Below the pieces are notes generated by a model. The model was not told the origin of the DNA. It saw only the letters and a list, made by a program, of their open reading frames with translations, and did no database searches. From contig JADGOY010000004.1 in assembly GCA_017882715.1 (NCBI GenBank), positions 1 through 60,360 on the forward strand: a DNA stretch of 60,360 nt, read 5' to 3'. Each line of letters opens with the position of its first letter. Positions within the stretch are counted from its first letter, which is position 1. This document shows positions 1 to 15,374 of this stretch, piece after piece. This DNA comes from Nakamurella sp. GTDB lineage: Bacteria; Actinomycetota; Actinomycetes; Mycobacteriales; Nakamurellaceae. The position numbers and the translations under genes were made by a program.

Positions 1-1
1 G

Positions 2-211
2 CGGGGTCGTCAACATGTCTGCCGTCTCGACCCGGCCCCGCTGGCGTCCGCGTTCGCCTGGCTCCGCTTCTACGAGCGCTTCTGGAGCGACCGACTCGAC
101 GCCCGAGAGCCCCTGTTCACCGTCGACGCCAACTCGGTCGACGCCAACTCGGTCGACGCCCGCTCGGTCCACTCCCACTCGGTCCACTCTCGTCCACGAG
201 AGACTGGATGA
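2..211 (+). CDS. ArsR-family transcriptional regulator, C-terminal fragment (5' end outside window)
   Basis: Reading from base 2 gives a stretch (RLDPAPLASAFAWLRF, then FWSDRLDAREPLF) that looks like the C-terminal helix region of ArsR-type winged-helix regulators that often sit beside SRPBCC/Aha1 genes. The DNA-binding part lies before the window. After this region the frame runs into pentapeptide repeats (VDANS, VDANS, VDARS, VHSHS) made by a 15-bp tandem repeat and stops at 209-211. A second frame (15-311) stays open across the same DNA and ends in a helix-like tail containing WDDVLGKLAASVA, so a frameshift or a lost partner gene is possible. The family call rests on a short segment and is moderate. 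Confidence 0.45.
   Translation, partial: RGRQHVCRLDPAPLASAFAWLRFYERFWSDRLDAREPLFTVDANSVDANSVDARSVHSHSVHSRPRETG
122..190. repeat. 15-bp imperfect tandem repeat (about 4.6 copies)
   Basis: Units begin at 122, 137, 152, 167 and 182 (last partial). The first two are identical (gtcgacgccaactcg); units three and four diverge. The period keeps the frame and adds a pentapeptide per copy to the ArsR-like tail. Confidence 0.9.
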
Positions 212-321
212 ACTCGCTGCGGCGATGCCAACCGTGGCCGAGAACATCGGCCCAAGCTGGGACGACGTGCTCGGGAAGCTGGCCGCCAGCGTCGCGGCGG
301 TCAACCGATGATGCCGCGCCC

Positions 322-382
322 AAGCCTCACCGCCCAAGCCTCACCGCCCAGGCCTCACCGCCCAGGCCTCACCGCCCAGGCC
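322..382. repeat. 14-bp tandem repeat (4.4 copies)
   Basis: Copies of a(a/g)gcctcaccgccc start at 322, 336, 350 and 364, followed by a five-base partial copy. Because 14 is not a multiple of three, each copy shifts frame, which argues that this tract is non-coding or a decayed 3' end. Confidence 0.9.
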
Positions 383-834
383 GGCGCAATCGTCATCGGC
401 CCCGGTAGCCATCATCGAAGTCATGCGCATCAGCTGGGACCGTCCGGAAGACGCGGCCTATCCCGCAGCGCTGCCGTGAAGGGCTCTGTGGTGCGTTCCG
501 TGGACACGTCCATGGCCGCGTCGCCCCTCAGTCAAGATGGTGCGACTGAGCGCCTTTGCGTCCGCAACAGACGAAGGTACCCTTCCGGGCGGCGTAAGGA
601 AGACCTGTCGGGCGACATGATTGACGGCTTCCGCGACTGACAATCGCCGGTTGCGCCCTCCTTACTGGGTGACTGCCCGGTTCCGGTCGTTGCCGGCGCC
701 GGTGTCACCTTCGAGTTCGGCGGCCTTGGATCCATAGAGGTATTCGGGGTGTGACACCCACGAGATTGTGCGCTCATGACGGAATACCAAGATTTCGGTC
801 TTCTTCGCCTGTCCACTGATCCGGGCGCATGAGC
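383..834. other. Interval without a recognisable gene
   Basis: Short frames exist, including one ending at 479 whose last residues include VMRISWDRPEDAAYP, but none resembles a known family or has a convincing start. The interval holds the region downstream of argH. I see no tRNA, terminator with U-run or mobile element in it. Confidence 0.5.
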
Positions 835-3527
<2,693 letters not shown>

Positions 3528-3644
3528 CTGGTGATGCTCACTTCCTCGTCGGGTACTGCTTGGTCGGTCTTTGCGAAATGATCGTCGTTCTGGGACCGGG
3601 GACGACCCGTCGGCCCTGACGGTCCCGGATCGGTGATCATCGTT

Positions 3645-5119
<1,475 letters not shown>

Positions 5120-6382
5120 TCAGCCTTTCTCGGGATGCTTGGCGTCGTTGACGGCGGTCGCGGCGGTGTCCAGGATCGCCGGCAGCGCGGTGACGAACGC
5201 GTCGGCCTGGTCCTGCGTCAGAATCAGCGGCGGAGCCAGTCGCAGTACATCGGGCGCCGGGGCATTGATGATGTATCCGGCGTTCCTGGCGGCCAGAGCC
5301 GTTGCGGAGCCGATGTTCTCGGTGAGCACGATGCCGAGCAGCAGACCCGCGCCGCGGACGTGGCCGATCAGCGGGTGCCCGAGATCCTCGACACCGGTGG
5401 CGATGTGCTTACCGAGCGCTCCGACATGATCGAGCAGGCCGTCACTGTCGATGGTTCGCAGGACCGCGAGAGCGGCAGCGGCGCACACCGGGTTGCCGGC
5501 AAAGGTAGAGCCGTGCTGACCGGGTTGCAGCAGGTGCGCCGCACCCCCGATGCCGATGGCCGCACCGATCGGCATGCCGCCGCCAAGTCCCTTGGCCAGG
5601 GTGATCACGTCCGGAACGATGCCGGTCGTCTGGTGCGCCAGCCAGCTGCCGGTGCGCCCGATGCCGGTCTGCACTTCGTCGATGATCAACAGGGTGCCGT
5701 GTTCTGCGGTGATCCGGCGGGCGGCGGCCAGGTACCCGTCGGGCGCCGGGACGACCCCGGCCTCCCCCATGATCGGTTCCAGGAACACCGCGGCGACGGT
5801 GTCGTCGACGGCCTGCTCGAGCGCCGAGATATCGCCGTAGGGAACGAATTCCACTCCGGGTGGCATCGGCTCGAAGGGTGCCCGTTTGGCCGGCTGGCCG
5901 GTCACCGCCAGGGCTCCCATGGTGCGGCCGTGGAACGCGCCCTCGGCCGCGATGATCCGCGGCCGGCCGGTGCGGCGGGCCATCTTGAATGCGGCCTCGT
6001 TGGCCTCGGTGCCGGAGTTGCCGAAGATGACCCGGCCGTTGTCGCGGACGCCGCTGATGTCCAGCAGCCGTTCGGCCAGCTCGATCACGGTGGGATGGGT
6101 GAAGAAGTTGGACACGTGGCCGAGGGTGGCGATCTGCTCGGAGACCGCCCGCACCACGGCCGGATGGGCGTGACCGAGCGAATTGACCGCGATCCCGCCC
6201 AGCAGGTCGAGGTAGTCGCGGCCGTCGACGTCGGTGACCACGGCGCCTGATCCGCTGACGAGTTCGACCGGCGGGATCCCGAAGTTGTCCATCAAGGCGT
6301 GCGACCAGCGCTCGGCTGCTTGTTCGTTGCCCGAGAGACGTTGCGGCGCAGGGCTGGTCGGGCTGACGGCAGGAGCTGTCAA
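5120..6382 (-). CDS. argD: Acetylornithine aminotransferase
   Basis: PLP-dependent class-III aminotransferase converting N-acetylglutamate semialdehyde to N-acetylornithine, and possibly also acting in lysine synthesis. Visible motifs are the [13 protein letters not shown] segment that contacts the cofactor and the PLP-lysine region [13 protein letters not shown]. The 420-residue length is normal, with a short variable N-terminus. The ATG overlaps the argB stop (ATGA) and the stop lies 3 bp before argF. Confidence 0.95.
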   Translation of the reverse strand: MTAPAVSPTSPAPQRLSGNEQAAERWSHALMDNFGIPPVELVSGSGAVVTDVDGRDYLDLLGGIAVNSLGHAHPAVVRAVSEQIATLGHVSNFFTHPTVIELAERLLDISGVRDNGRVIFGNSGTEANEAAFKMARRTGRPRIIAAEGAFHGRTMGALAVTGQPAKRAPFEPMPPGVEFVPYGDISALEQAVDDTVAAVFLEPIMGEAGVVPAPDGYLAAARRITAEHGTLLIIDEVQTGIGRTGSWLAHQTTGIVPDVITLAKGLGGGMPIGAAIGIGGAAHLLQPGQHGSTFAGNPVCAAAALAVLRTIDSDGLLDHVGALGKHIATGVEDLGHPLIGHVRGAGLLLGIVLTENIGSATALAARNAGYIINAPAPDVLRLAPPLILTQDQADAFVTALPAILDTAATAVNDAKHPEKG

Positions 6383-7307
6383 GACGGATCCTCCAGGTGC
6401 GGGAGGACCATCGTGCCGACGCCCTCCGTGGTGACGATTTCCAGCAGCACCGCATGCGGCACCCGCCCGTCGATGACGTGGGCGGCCGCCACTCCCCCGC
6501 GGACGGCCCGCAGGGCGCCCTCCATCTTGGGGACCATTCCCGATTCCAGTGTGGGCAGCAGGGATTCCAGCGCTTCGGCGGAGATCTTGGACAGCAGCGA
6601 GCCGCGGTCCGGCCAGTTGGCGTAGACGCCTTCCACGTCGGTGAGCATGACCAGCTTCGCCGCGCCCAGGGCGATGGCCAGCGCCGCCGCAGCGGTATCA
6701 GCGTTGACGTTGTGCACCACGCCGTCGACGTCCGGCGCGACGGTGGACACCACCGGGATCCGGCCGGCGTCGATGAGATCGAGCACGGCGCGCGGGTTCA
6801 CGTCGACGACGTCGCCGACCAGCCCGATGTCGGTGGCGACTCCGTCGACCAGTACGTCGCGGCGGGCGGCAGTGAGCAGTTTCGCGTCCTCACCGGACAT
6901 GCCGACCGCCAGCGGGCCGTAGGAGTTGATCAACCCGACGAGTTCCCGGCCGACCTGTCCGACCAGCACCATCCGGACGATGTCCAGCGTGTCCGGTGTG
7001 GTCACGCGGAAACCACCCTTGAACTCCCCTTGCAGGCCAAGTCTTTTCAGCATGGTGCTGATCTGCGGTCCGCCGCCGTGCACCACCACCGGGCGGAGCC
7101 CCACGGTGCGCAGGAACACCATGTCCGCGGCGAAGGCGGCCTTGAGCGTCTCGTCGGTCATCGCGTTGCCGCCGTACTTGACCACCACGATGGCGCCGGC
7201 GAAACGGCGCAGCCAGGGCAGCGCATCGGCGAGCACCTCGGCGCGCTGCTGGGCGCCCTCGAGCTCGGCCGGCCGGCGGGCTTCGATGTCACTGAGATTC
7301 GTGGTGC

Positions 7308-7311
<4 letters not shown>
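6379..7311 (-). CDS. argB: Acetylglutamate kinase
   Basis: Phosphorylates N-acetylglutamate, usually the arginine-inhibited step in organisms with a cyclic pathway. The 310-residue product has the kinase glycine loops VVKYGGNAM and VVHGGGPQI, and an N-terminal helix of the kind found in arginine-sensitive hexameric enzymes. The frame stays open far upstream into argJ; I choose the ATG at 7311 because it gives [12 protein letters not shown], overlaps the argJ stop (ATGA) and yields the family length. Confidence 0.96.
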
Positions 7312-9541
<2,230 letters not shown>

Positions 9542-9561
9542 TCATCGTTGCCGATCAGGTG

Positions 9562-9589
9562 AGTATACAGGCCTCCGCATGATCATTCA
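9562..9589 (-). promoter_or_regulatory. Candidate argC promoter with overlapping ARG box
   Basis: On the minus strand the sequence TGAATGATCATGCG (9589-9576) resembles the 14-bp ARG-box palindrome bound by ArgR: one TGAAT half-site, a GATC centre, and a half-site matching three of five positions. A TATACT -10 hexamer lies at 9567-9562, so the box covers the -35 zone, as expected for repression by ArgR encoded in the same operon. This is a motif judgement, not a measured site. Confidence 0.55.
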
Positions 9590-10059
9590 TCAGTCGCGGA
9601 CGAGTGCCGTGTCCCGATGAATCGCTCGGCATCCGACGTGGCGGCGAGATCGGCCAGCTCCGGATCCCCGAAGACACCTTCCGGGTCACGAAATCGACCC
9701 TGTTTCGGGCGTGCACCTGGCTCCACCCGGAGCGGCACCGACCACCGGCGACGGGATGACCCCGGATGATCTGCCCGAGGCCGCCGTCGCCCGGCTGTTC
9801 GAGCACGTCGGACCGGGGGGCGGGGTCGGGGCCGGGTCAAGCGACTGTTCGATCCGGACAACATCGTCCGGTCGATGCACGTCACCTGGGACGACACGTC
9901 ACTGAATGATCGCTGACCCCAGCTCGCCGGGGGTTTGTCGCCGCGCAGTCCCGGGCTGCCGTCGCGCGGGTGGGCCGAAGGGCCCTGGCGTCGTGGTCGT
10001 GATGCGGTCACTGTGAGATGACACAGGGGGGCGTCGGCGTGGCGATCGGAGTTCGACGA
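9590..10059 (+). other. Divergent interval between argC and kinase; possible frameshifted ORF near 9756-9916
   Basis: A plus-strand frame beginning MTPDDLPEAAVARLFEHV at 9756 runs into a G-run (about 9813-9835). The next frame ends in RLFDPDNIVRSMHVTWDD at 9916. Both pieces have coding-like composition and could be one gene broken at the homopolymer-like run, but I do not recognise a family. The rest of the interval shows nothing clear apart from the argC promoter end. Confidence 0.25.
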
Positions 10060-12801
10060 ATGTCTTCAACGGCGCCGACAACAGCCAGGGTGCGGGCTGG
10101 GGCCGGCGGCCCACGCGGTGATCCGGCGGCCGGCATCATCGTCCTGGTCGCGGGTCTGCTGTGCGTCGCCGCAGGCGTGGTGGTGATCGCGGGGTGGTTC
10201 TGCCGGTCCACCGACCTGCTCCGCTGGCCGGGGTCGGACAACCCCATGGTCTTGTCCGCAGCGTTGGCGCTCGCGGTGACCGGGGCGGCGCTGGCCACGC
10301 TGTCCCGTGGCTGGCACCAGCTGATCCTGCCGGCTGCCGCCCTGGATGTCGCGCTGAGCACGCTGGTGCTGGTGGGACGCACGACAGGTCGGGCACTGGG
10401 TCTGGATGACCTGTTCGTCACTGCCTACCTGAGCGGCCCGCCCGACAGCGGCGGTCGAATGTCGATGAACACGGCGGTGTGCTTCGTCCTCGTCGCCGCG
10501 GGCCTGCTGGCATTCGCGCCGTGGTGGCCGTGGCCGGCCTCGCGCGCGGCGGTGTCGGCTGGGGCCGGATCGCTGATCGCTGCGATTGCCATGCTGTCGC
10601 TTTTGGGACACGCCGCCGGGTTGTCCGCAGCTTACGGATGGGGCGACGAGGTATCGATGGCGGTGCTCACCGGCGCTGCCATGCTGGTGATTGCGGTGGG
10701 GCTGCTGGTCCTGACCTGGCTACGGTCCGACCGGGCTGGTCAGTGGCTCGCGATGCCCGCGGCCGCGCTGATGCTCGGTGCCGCGGTGCTGGTCTGGCTC
10801 GCCTTCACCGGCACCCAGGACCCGAGTGGACTCATGAACGGGCCGAGCACGATCCGTGCGGTGACCATCCTGGGGCTGGTCACTGCCGCCCTGGTGGCCT
10901 TCGCCGTCTGGATGGCTCTTCGGGCCGAGCACGCTCGGATGCTCGCCGCGGCCGGTGAGTCCCGCCTCTTCCAATTCCTGGACGCCCTACCGGTGGGCGT
11001 GTCCATCAGGTCGGCGGGCGGTCGCGCCTATTACGCGAACGACGAGGCCCAGCGAGTGCTCGGCCCCATCAGCCCGGAAACAGTCGAGGGTGGTATTCCC
11101 GAGGCTTACCAGGCTTATGCCGAGGACACCGGGCTCATCTACCCGCACCAGGAGACGGCCCACGCAAAGGCCAGCCGCGGAGAGCGGGCCCATTTCGATG
11201 ACATGGAGATCCGCCGTCCCGACGGCAGCGTCATTGCGCTGGAAGTGTGGGGCAGGCCGATCTATGGCCCGACCGGGTCGGTCGACTACACGATCGCCGC
11301 GTTCACCGACATTTCCGACCGCAGGGCGGCGCAGCGGTCCCTGTCGGATCAGGCCTCGCTGCTCGATCTGGCGAACGACGCCATTTTCGTCTGGGATGCG
11401 GAGCACAAGATCTCGTTCTGGAATCGCGGTGCCGAGCACACCTATGGATTCACCCAGGACGAAGCAATCGGTCGAGTCCCGTGCGAACTCCTGCGCACCG
11501 AGTACCCGGCTCTCCTGGCCGACATCGAAGCCGAACTCGACGCCTCCGGTTCGTGGCAGGGCGAGCTGGTCCAGGGCCGCCGCGACGGGCAGCGAATCGT
11601 GCTGGCCAGCCGTTGGGCCGGCCGCAGGGCGGCGCCGGACGGGGCACGCGTCGCCACCATGGAGGTCAACCGGGACATCACCGCTGACCGGAACGCGGAG
11701 CGATATGCCCGCAGCCTGATCGAGGCCAGCCAGGATCCATTGGTGACAATCAGTCCCGCTGGGAAGATCACCGACGTCAACCAGGCCACCATCCGAGCGA
11801 CCGAGGCGCAGCGCGACCTGCTCATCGGGACTGATGTCGCCGACTTCTTCACCGAACCGGACCGCGCCCGAGCCGCCTACCGGCAGGTGTTCGCCGACGG
11901 TTTCATCGTGGACCGTCCACTCGCGATCCGCCGCAAGAACGGCGAGGTCCGCGATGTGCTGGCGAACGCGTCGCTGTACCGGGACGCCGGCGGGGCGGTG
12001 CTCGGGATAGTCGCCACGGTCCACGACATCACCTACCGCAAGCGGGCAGAGCAGGAAGGGGCCCGCCGCGCGGTAGAACTGGAACGGGCGAACGCCGCCC
12101 TGGCTCGCTCCAACGCCGAGCTCGAACAGTTTGCCTACGTTGCTTCCCACGACCTGTCCGAGCCGTTGCGGGCAATTTCCCGACCGCTGTCCCTGGTTGC
12201 CCGTCGCTACCAGGGTCAGCTCGACGAGCAGGCGGACGAGTTCATCGGGTTCGCGGTCGACGGCTGCGAGCGGATGCAGAGCCTCATCGACGGCCTGCTG
12301 GCCTTCTCCCGGGTGGGGCGGCTGCAGGACGATTTCGTTCCCATCGCCGCCGAGAAAACCGTCAACGGCGTGTTGAACGCGCTCGGCCCGAGCCTGCACG
12401 ACACCCACGCCACCGTGACCGTCGCCCCCCTGCCGGTCGTCCTGGCCGAGCCGACCCAGCTGACCCAGGTGTTTCAGAACCTCATCACCAACGCCGTCAA
12501 ATTCACCTCCCCTGACGTGGATCCACAGATCTCGGTGTCGGCAGCGCCGTGCGGCACGGGCTGGCGCTTCACCGTGAGCGACAACGGAATCGGTATCGAC
12601 CCGAGGCATCGCGAACGCGTCTTCGGAATGTTCAAACGCTTGCACGGCAGCGACGAGTACCCCGGCACGGGTATCGGCCTGGCTCTGGTGAAGAAGATCG
12701 TCGAGCGGCACGGCGGACAGGTCGGCATCGACGACACCACCGCCGGGACCGGGTCCCGCGTCTGGTTCACCCTTCCTGCTGCAGCGGGAACCCACCCATG
12801 A
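10060..12801 (+). CDS. Membrane-bound multi-PAS sensor histidine kinase
   Basis: Senses an unknown signal and phosphorylates partner receivers. The N-terminal third (about residues 20-290) has roughly eight hydrophobic segments forming a MASE-like membrane sensor. Three PAS regions follow (about 300-425, 430-545, 550-660). Then come a HisKA dimerisation domain with the phospho-acceptor motif FAYVASHDLSEPLRAI and a HATPase domain with NLITNAVKF, DNGIGID and GTGIGLALVKK. The motif style is that of phytochrome-like kinases paired with Rcp1 receivers, although no GAF or phytochrome domain is seen. I prefer the ATG at 10060, preceded by GGAG; an in-frame ATG at 10018 is possible. It overlaps the next gene (ATGA). 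Confidence 0.9.
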   Translation: MSSTAPTTARVRAGAGGPRGDPAAGIIVLVAGLLCVAAGVVVIAGWFCRSTDLLRWPGSDNPMVLSAALALAVTGAALATLSRGWHQLILPAAALDVALSTLVLVGRTTGRALGLDDLFVTAYLSGPPDSGGRMSMNTAVCFVLVAAGLLAFAPWWPWPASRAAVSAGAGSLIAAIAMLSLLGHAAGLSAAYGWGDEVSMAVLTGAAMLVIAVGLLVLTWLRSDRAGQWLAMPAAALMLGAAVLVWLAFTGTQDPSGLMNGPSTIRAVTILGLVTAALVAFAVWMALRAEHARMLAAAGESRLFQFLDALPVGVSIRSAGGRAYYANDEAQRVLGPISPETVEGGIPEAYQAYAEDTGLIYPHQETAHAKASRGERAHFDDMEIRRPDGSVIALEVWGRPIYGPTGSVDYTIAAFTDISDRRAAQRSLSDQASLLDLANDAIFVWDAEHKISFWNRGAEHTYGFTQDEAIGRVPCELLRTEYPALLADIEAELDASGSWQGELVQGRRDGQRIVLASRWAGRRAAPDGARVATMEVNRDITADRNAERYARSLIEASQDPLVTISPAGKITDVNQATIRATEAQRDLLIGTDVADFFTEPDRARAAYRQVFADGFIVDRPLAIRRKNGEVRDVLANASLYRDAGGAVLGIVATVHDITYRKRAEQEGARRAVELERANAALARSNAELEQFAYVASHDLSEPLRAISRPLSLVARRYQGQLDEQADEFIGFAVDGCERMQSLIDGLLAFSRVGRLQDDFVPIAAEKTVNGVLNALGPSLHDTHATVTVAPLPVVLAEPTQLTQVFQNLITNAVKFTSPDVDPQISVSAAPCGTGWRFTVSDNGIGIDPRHRERVFGMFKRLHGSDEYPGTGIGLALVKKIVERHGGQVGIDDTTAGTGSRVWFTLPAAAGTHP

Positions 12802-13277
12802 CCAACGATTCAGGGACGCAGATCCTGCACCGGAACGCGCATCGACCGCTGGCAATCCTGCTCGTCGAAGACAGCCCGGCCGACGCGGCCATGACCGTCC
12901 ACGCGCTGCGCGAGGGACCCATCGCCAACCAGGTGCACGTCGTCCGAGACGGCGAGGCTGCGATGGCGTTCCTGCACCGGCGGGGCACCTACGCCGCCGC
13001 ACCCCGACCCGACCTGATCCTGCTCGACCTCAACCTGCCTCGGAAGGATGGCCGCGAAGTCCTGGCCGAGGTCAAGGCCGACGACGACCTTGCGGTCATC
13101 CCGGTGATCATCCTCAGCACATCGTCGGCCGAAACCGACGTCCTGCGCGCGTACCAGTTGCACGCCAATTCCTTTGTCTGCAAGCCTGTCGGCTTCGACG
13201 ACTTCCTCCGAGCTATCCGCGGCATCGAGAACTTCTGGCTCACCCTCGTGCAGTTACCCGATGCAACCGCCCGATGA
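12798..13277 (+). CDS. Single-domain response regulator, Rcp1-like
   Basis: A 159-residue receiver domain with the acidic pair in LLVEDSPAD, the phospho-acceptor aspartate in LILLDLNLPRKDG, the switch Ser/Thr region (IILSTSS) and the conserved lysine in VCKPV. There is no output domain. This is the Rcp1 type that works with phytochrome-like kinases as a shuttle or sink. The ATG overlaps the kinase stop, so it is the direct partner of the upstream kinase. A short N-terminal extension (about 17 residues) precedes the receiver. Confidence 0.92.
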   Translation: MTNDSGTQILHRNAHRPLAILLVEDSPADAAMTVHALREGPIANQVHVVRDGEAAMAFLHRRGTYAAAPRPDLILLDLNLPRKDGREVLAEVKADDDLAVIPVIILSTSSAETDVLRAYQLHANSFVCKPVGFDDFLRAIRGIENFWLTLVQLPDATAR

Positions 13278-13431
13278 CGAGCAGTAGCGTCGGCCCCGGC
13301 ACGCTGAACCACGCTCGATCGACAACGCGGAAACCGCGCATGATCCCCGCGCCGATGTGCATATCGGCGCATGGTTCAGGGACGTTCGACTCTGCCGGGC
13401 GCGCGCTGAAAGGTGCTGTGGTGAACCAGTG

Positions 13432-14136
13432 ATGGTCGAAAAGTTCCGATCCCCTCGCACCACGGCTGCCGCTGACGCGATGGGCGACCAAGCCGACGCC
13501 GGGTCCACCGCGCCGGCCCCGCTCCGGATCTTGCTTCTCGAGGACAGCCGGGCCGACGCACGGGTGACCGAGGAGGGGTTGCGCGACTCCGACGACCGCA
13601 TCGACTGCGATATCGCCGCCACGCTGAGTGAGGTTTCGGCGCAACGCCTCGAACAGGTCGACTGCGCCGTGGTCGACCTGGGTCTGCCGGACGCGAGCGG
13701 CCTGCAGGCGCTGCGCAGGCTGCGCGAACTGTCCCCGGAGTTGCCGGTCGTGGTGCTGACGGGGCTCGACGACGGCGCGACCGGTTTGGCGGCGCTCAGG
13801 CTCGGCGCACAGGACTACCTCGTCAAGCAGCACGCCGACGGCCACTCGGTCGCGCGGGCGATCCGCTTCGCCGTCGAACGCAAGAGACTGCAATCGGCCC
13901 TGGACCTTCAGGCGCTGCACGACCTCGACCTGCACGACGATGTCATCCAGCGCCTCTTCGCGATCGGCCTGGCGATGCAGACCACCCAGCGGAGTTCGGC
14001 GCAACAGCCCGCGGTGGCCGTCCGGATCAGCGATCACATGAACGATCTGCAGCAGGTCGTGCAGAAGATCCGCAGCACGATCGCCGACCGTAAGCCCGAA
14101 CCGGACCGAGAGCACCCACCGTCCACCACCGAATGA
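13432..14136 (+). CDS. Response regulator: receiver domain fused to a DevS-like DHp (HisKA_3-type) segment, no ATPase domain
   Basis: A 234-residue protein. The receiver (about residues 30-150) has LLLEDSRADARV, the phospho-acceptor in CAVVDLGLPDASG, VVVLTG and the lysine in YLVKQHADG. It is followed by a helical segment containing LHDDVIQRLFAIGLAMQ and later ISDHMNDLQQVVQKIRSTI. This matches the phospho-acceptor helix and second helix of DevS/NarX-type kinases, including the candidate histidine, but no HATPase domain follows. It could act as a phosphotransfer protein. The start could be GTG 13429 or ATG 13432; an AAAGG lies upstream. A 154-bp gap separates it from the preceding receiver gene. 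Confidence 0.85.
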   Translation: MVEKFRSPRTTAAADAMGDQADAGSTAPAPLRILLLEDSRADARVTEEGLRDSDDRIDCDIAATLSEVSAQRLEQVDCAVVDLGLPDASGLQALRRLRELSPELPVVVLTGLDDGATGLAALRLGAQDYLVKQHADGHSVARAIRFAVERKRLQSALDLQALHDLDLHDDVIQRLFAIGLAMQTTQRSSAQQPAVAVRISDHMNDLQQVVQKIRSTIADRKPEPDREHPPSTTE

Positions 14137-14152
14137 CGGGGCAGGCCGGCGC

Positions 14153-15274
14153 TCACTGACTCGACCGGGTCGCCACATCTGTTGAGCCAAGGGCAATATG
14201 GCTGCGCAGTACCTCGGCGGCACGGTCGACCTCGCGCTCGCCGGTGCACAGGTGAAAGGACAACCGCAGCTTGCCGGCGCGCACCGCGGCCACAACCTGC
14301 GCGTCTCGCATCGCCCTGGCGGCCCCGTCACCGACCTGCACCGACACGATCGCCGAATCACCCGGCGGGAGTCCGACACCGGCCCGGAACCGATTGGCCA
14401 TACCCAGCGAATGGACATGCAGTGCGTCGACGCCCAGCTCGGCAAGCCACCGGACGGCGGGGTCGGCGGCCACCCAGGCGAACCACGCCGGGGAAACGTC
14501 GAACCTGCGGGCGTCGGCCGCGAGCCGCAGCGGCCCGCCGTAGATGCTCTCCCAAGGCTCCGCTCCGGCGTACCAGCCCGCGGCGATCGGGACCAAGTCG
14601 TCCCACATTTCGGGCCGGGCCGTGAAGTAGGCGGTTCCCCGAGGCGAGAGCAACCATTTGTACCCGCCGCAGACGGTGTACGCGAAGCGGCTGGCATCCA
14701 TCGGCAGCCAGCCGGCCGCCTGCGTGATGTCCAGCAGCACCCGGGTGCCGGTTGTCTCGCAGGCGGAGCGCAGCGCATCGAGGTCGGTCAGCCGGCCGTC
14801 GGCCGATTGCACCGCCGAGACCGACACCAGGGCTGTGCGCGTGGTCACCGCGTCGGAAATACCCTCCAACGGCACCTCCCGCACCGTGATGCCCCGGCCG
14901 GACTGGGCATGGAACGGGAACAGGATGCTGGTGAAGTCACCCGACGCGGTCAGCACCTCGGCGCCCTCCGGCAATGACCCGGCAACCAGCCCTGCGAAGA
15001 CCGAGACCTGGCTGCCCACAGCCACTTGCGCGTCGCTCACCCCGACCAGCCGAGCAAAGGACGACCGCGTCGCGGCGACCGACGTGTCATAGGCCCGAGC
15101 ATCGGCGATACCCGCCCGCCAATCGTCCATGGACCGCTGCAGCGCCCGCCAGCTCCGCCGTGGTGGCAGGCCGTAGGTGGCGGTGTTGAGATAGGTCACC
15201 CGTGCGTCGAACTCCGCCCTGGCCGTCGCCATCGGTTCGAACTCGGCTGCTGCGGGAATTGGCGTGTTCGTCAT
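14153..15274 (-). CDS. Aminotransferase class-V-fold PLP-dependent enzyme
   Basis: A 373-residue fold-type I PLP enzyme. LLDITQAAGWLP supplies the aspartate and glutamine that contact the cofactor, and GGYKWLLSPRG holds the PLP lysine. This resembles isopenicillin-N-epimerase or cysteine-desulfurase-like members of the class-V family, but the active-site loop of true IscS/NifS is not evident, so the substrate is unknown. It stands alone, convergent with the signalling module (16 bp between stops). I see no partner gene that would fix a pathway. Confidence 0.88.
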   Translation of the reverse strand: MTNTPIPAAAEFEPMATARAEFDARVTYLNTATYGLPPRRSWRALQRSMDDWRAGIADARAYDTSVAATRSSFARLVGVSDAQVAVGSQVSVFAGLVAGSLPEGAEVLTASGDFTSILFPFHAQSGRGITVREVPLEGISDAVTTRTALVSVSAVQSADGRLTDLDALRSACETTGTRVLLDITQAAGWLPMDASRFAYTVCGGYKWLLSPRGTAYFTARPEMWDDLVPIAAGWYAGAEPWESIYGGPLRLAADARRFDVSPAWFAWVAADPAVRWLAELGVDALHVHSLGMANRFRAGVGLPPGDSAIVSVQVGDGAARAMRDAQVVAAVRAGKLRLSFHLCTGEREVDRAAEVLRSHIALGSTDVATRSSQ

Positions 15275-15374
15275 CCAGCCATCGTGTCGGATCGTTCCGC
15301 GCGGTGACAGGCCACTTTCGATTGGCTGGCCCGGCGCGGCGTCCCGCGCGCGTCCAGGGCCGTGAATCGGCCGG

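Noticed and set aside
10987-13002. 671-codon minus-strand open frame
   Set aside because: Antisense to the histidine kinase and its receiver, whose domains are unmistakable.
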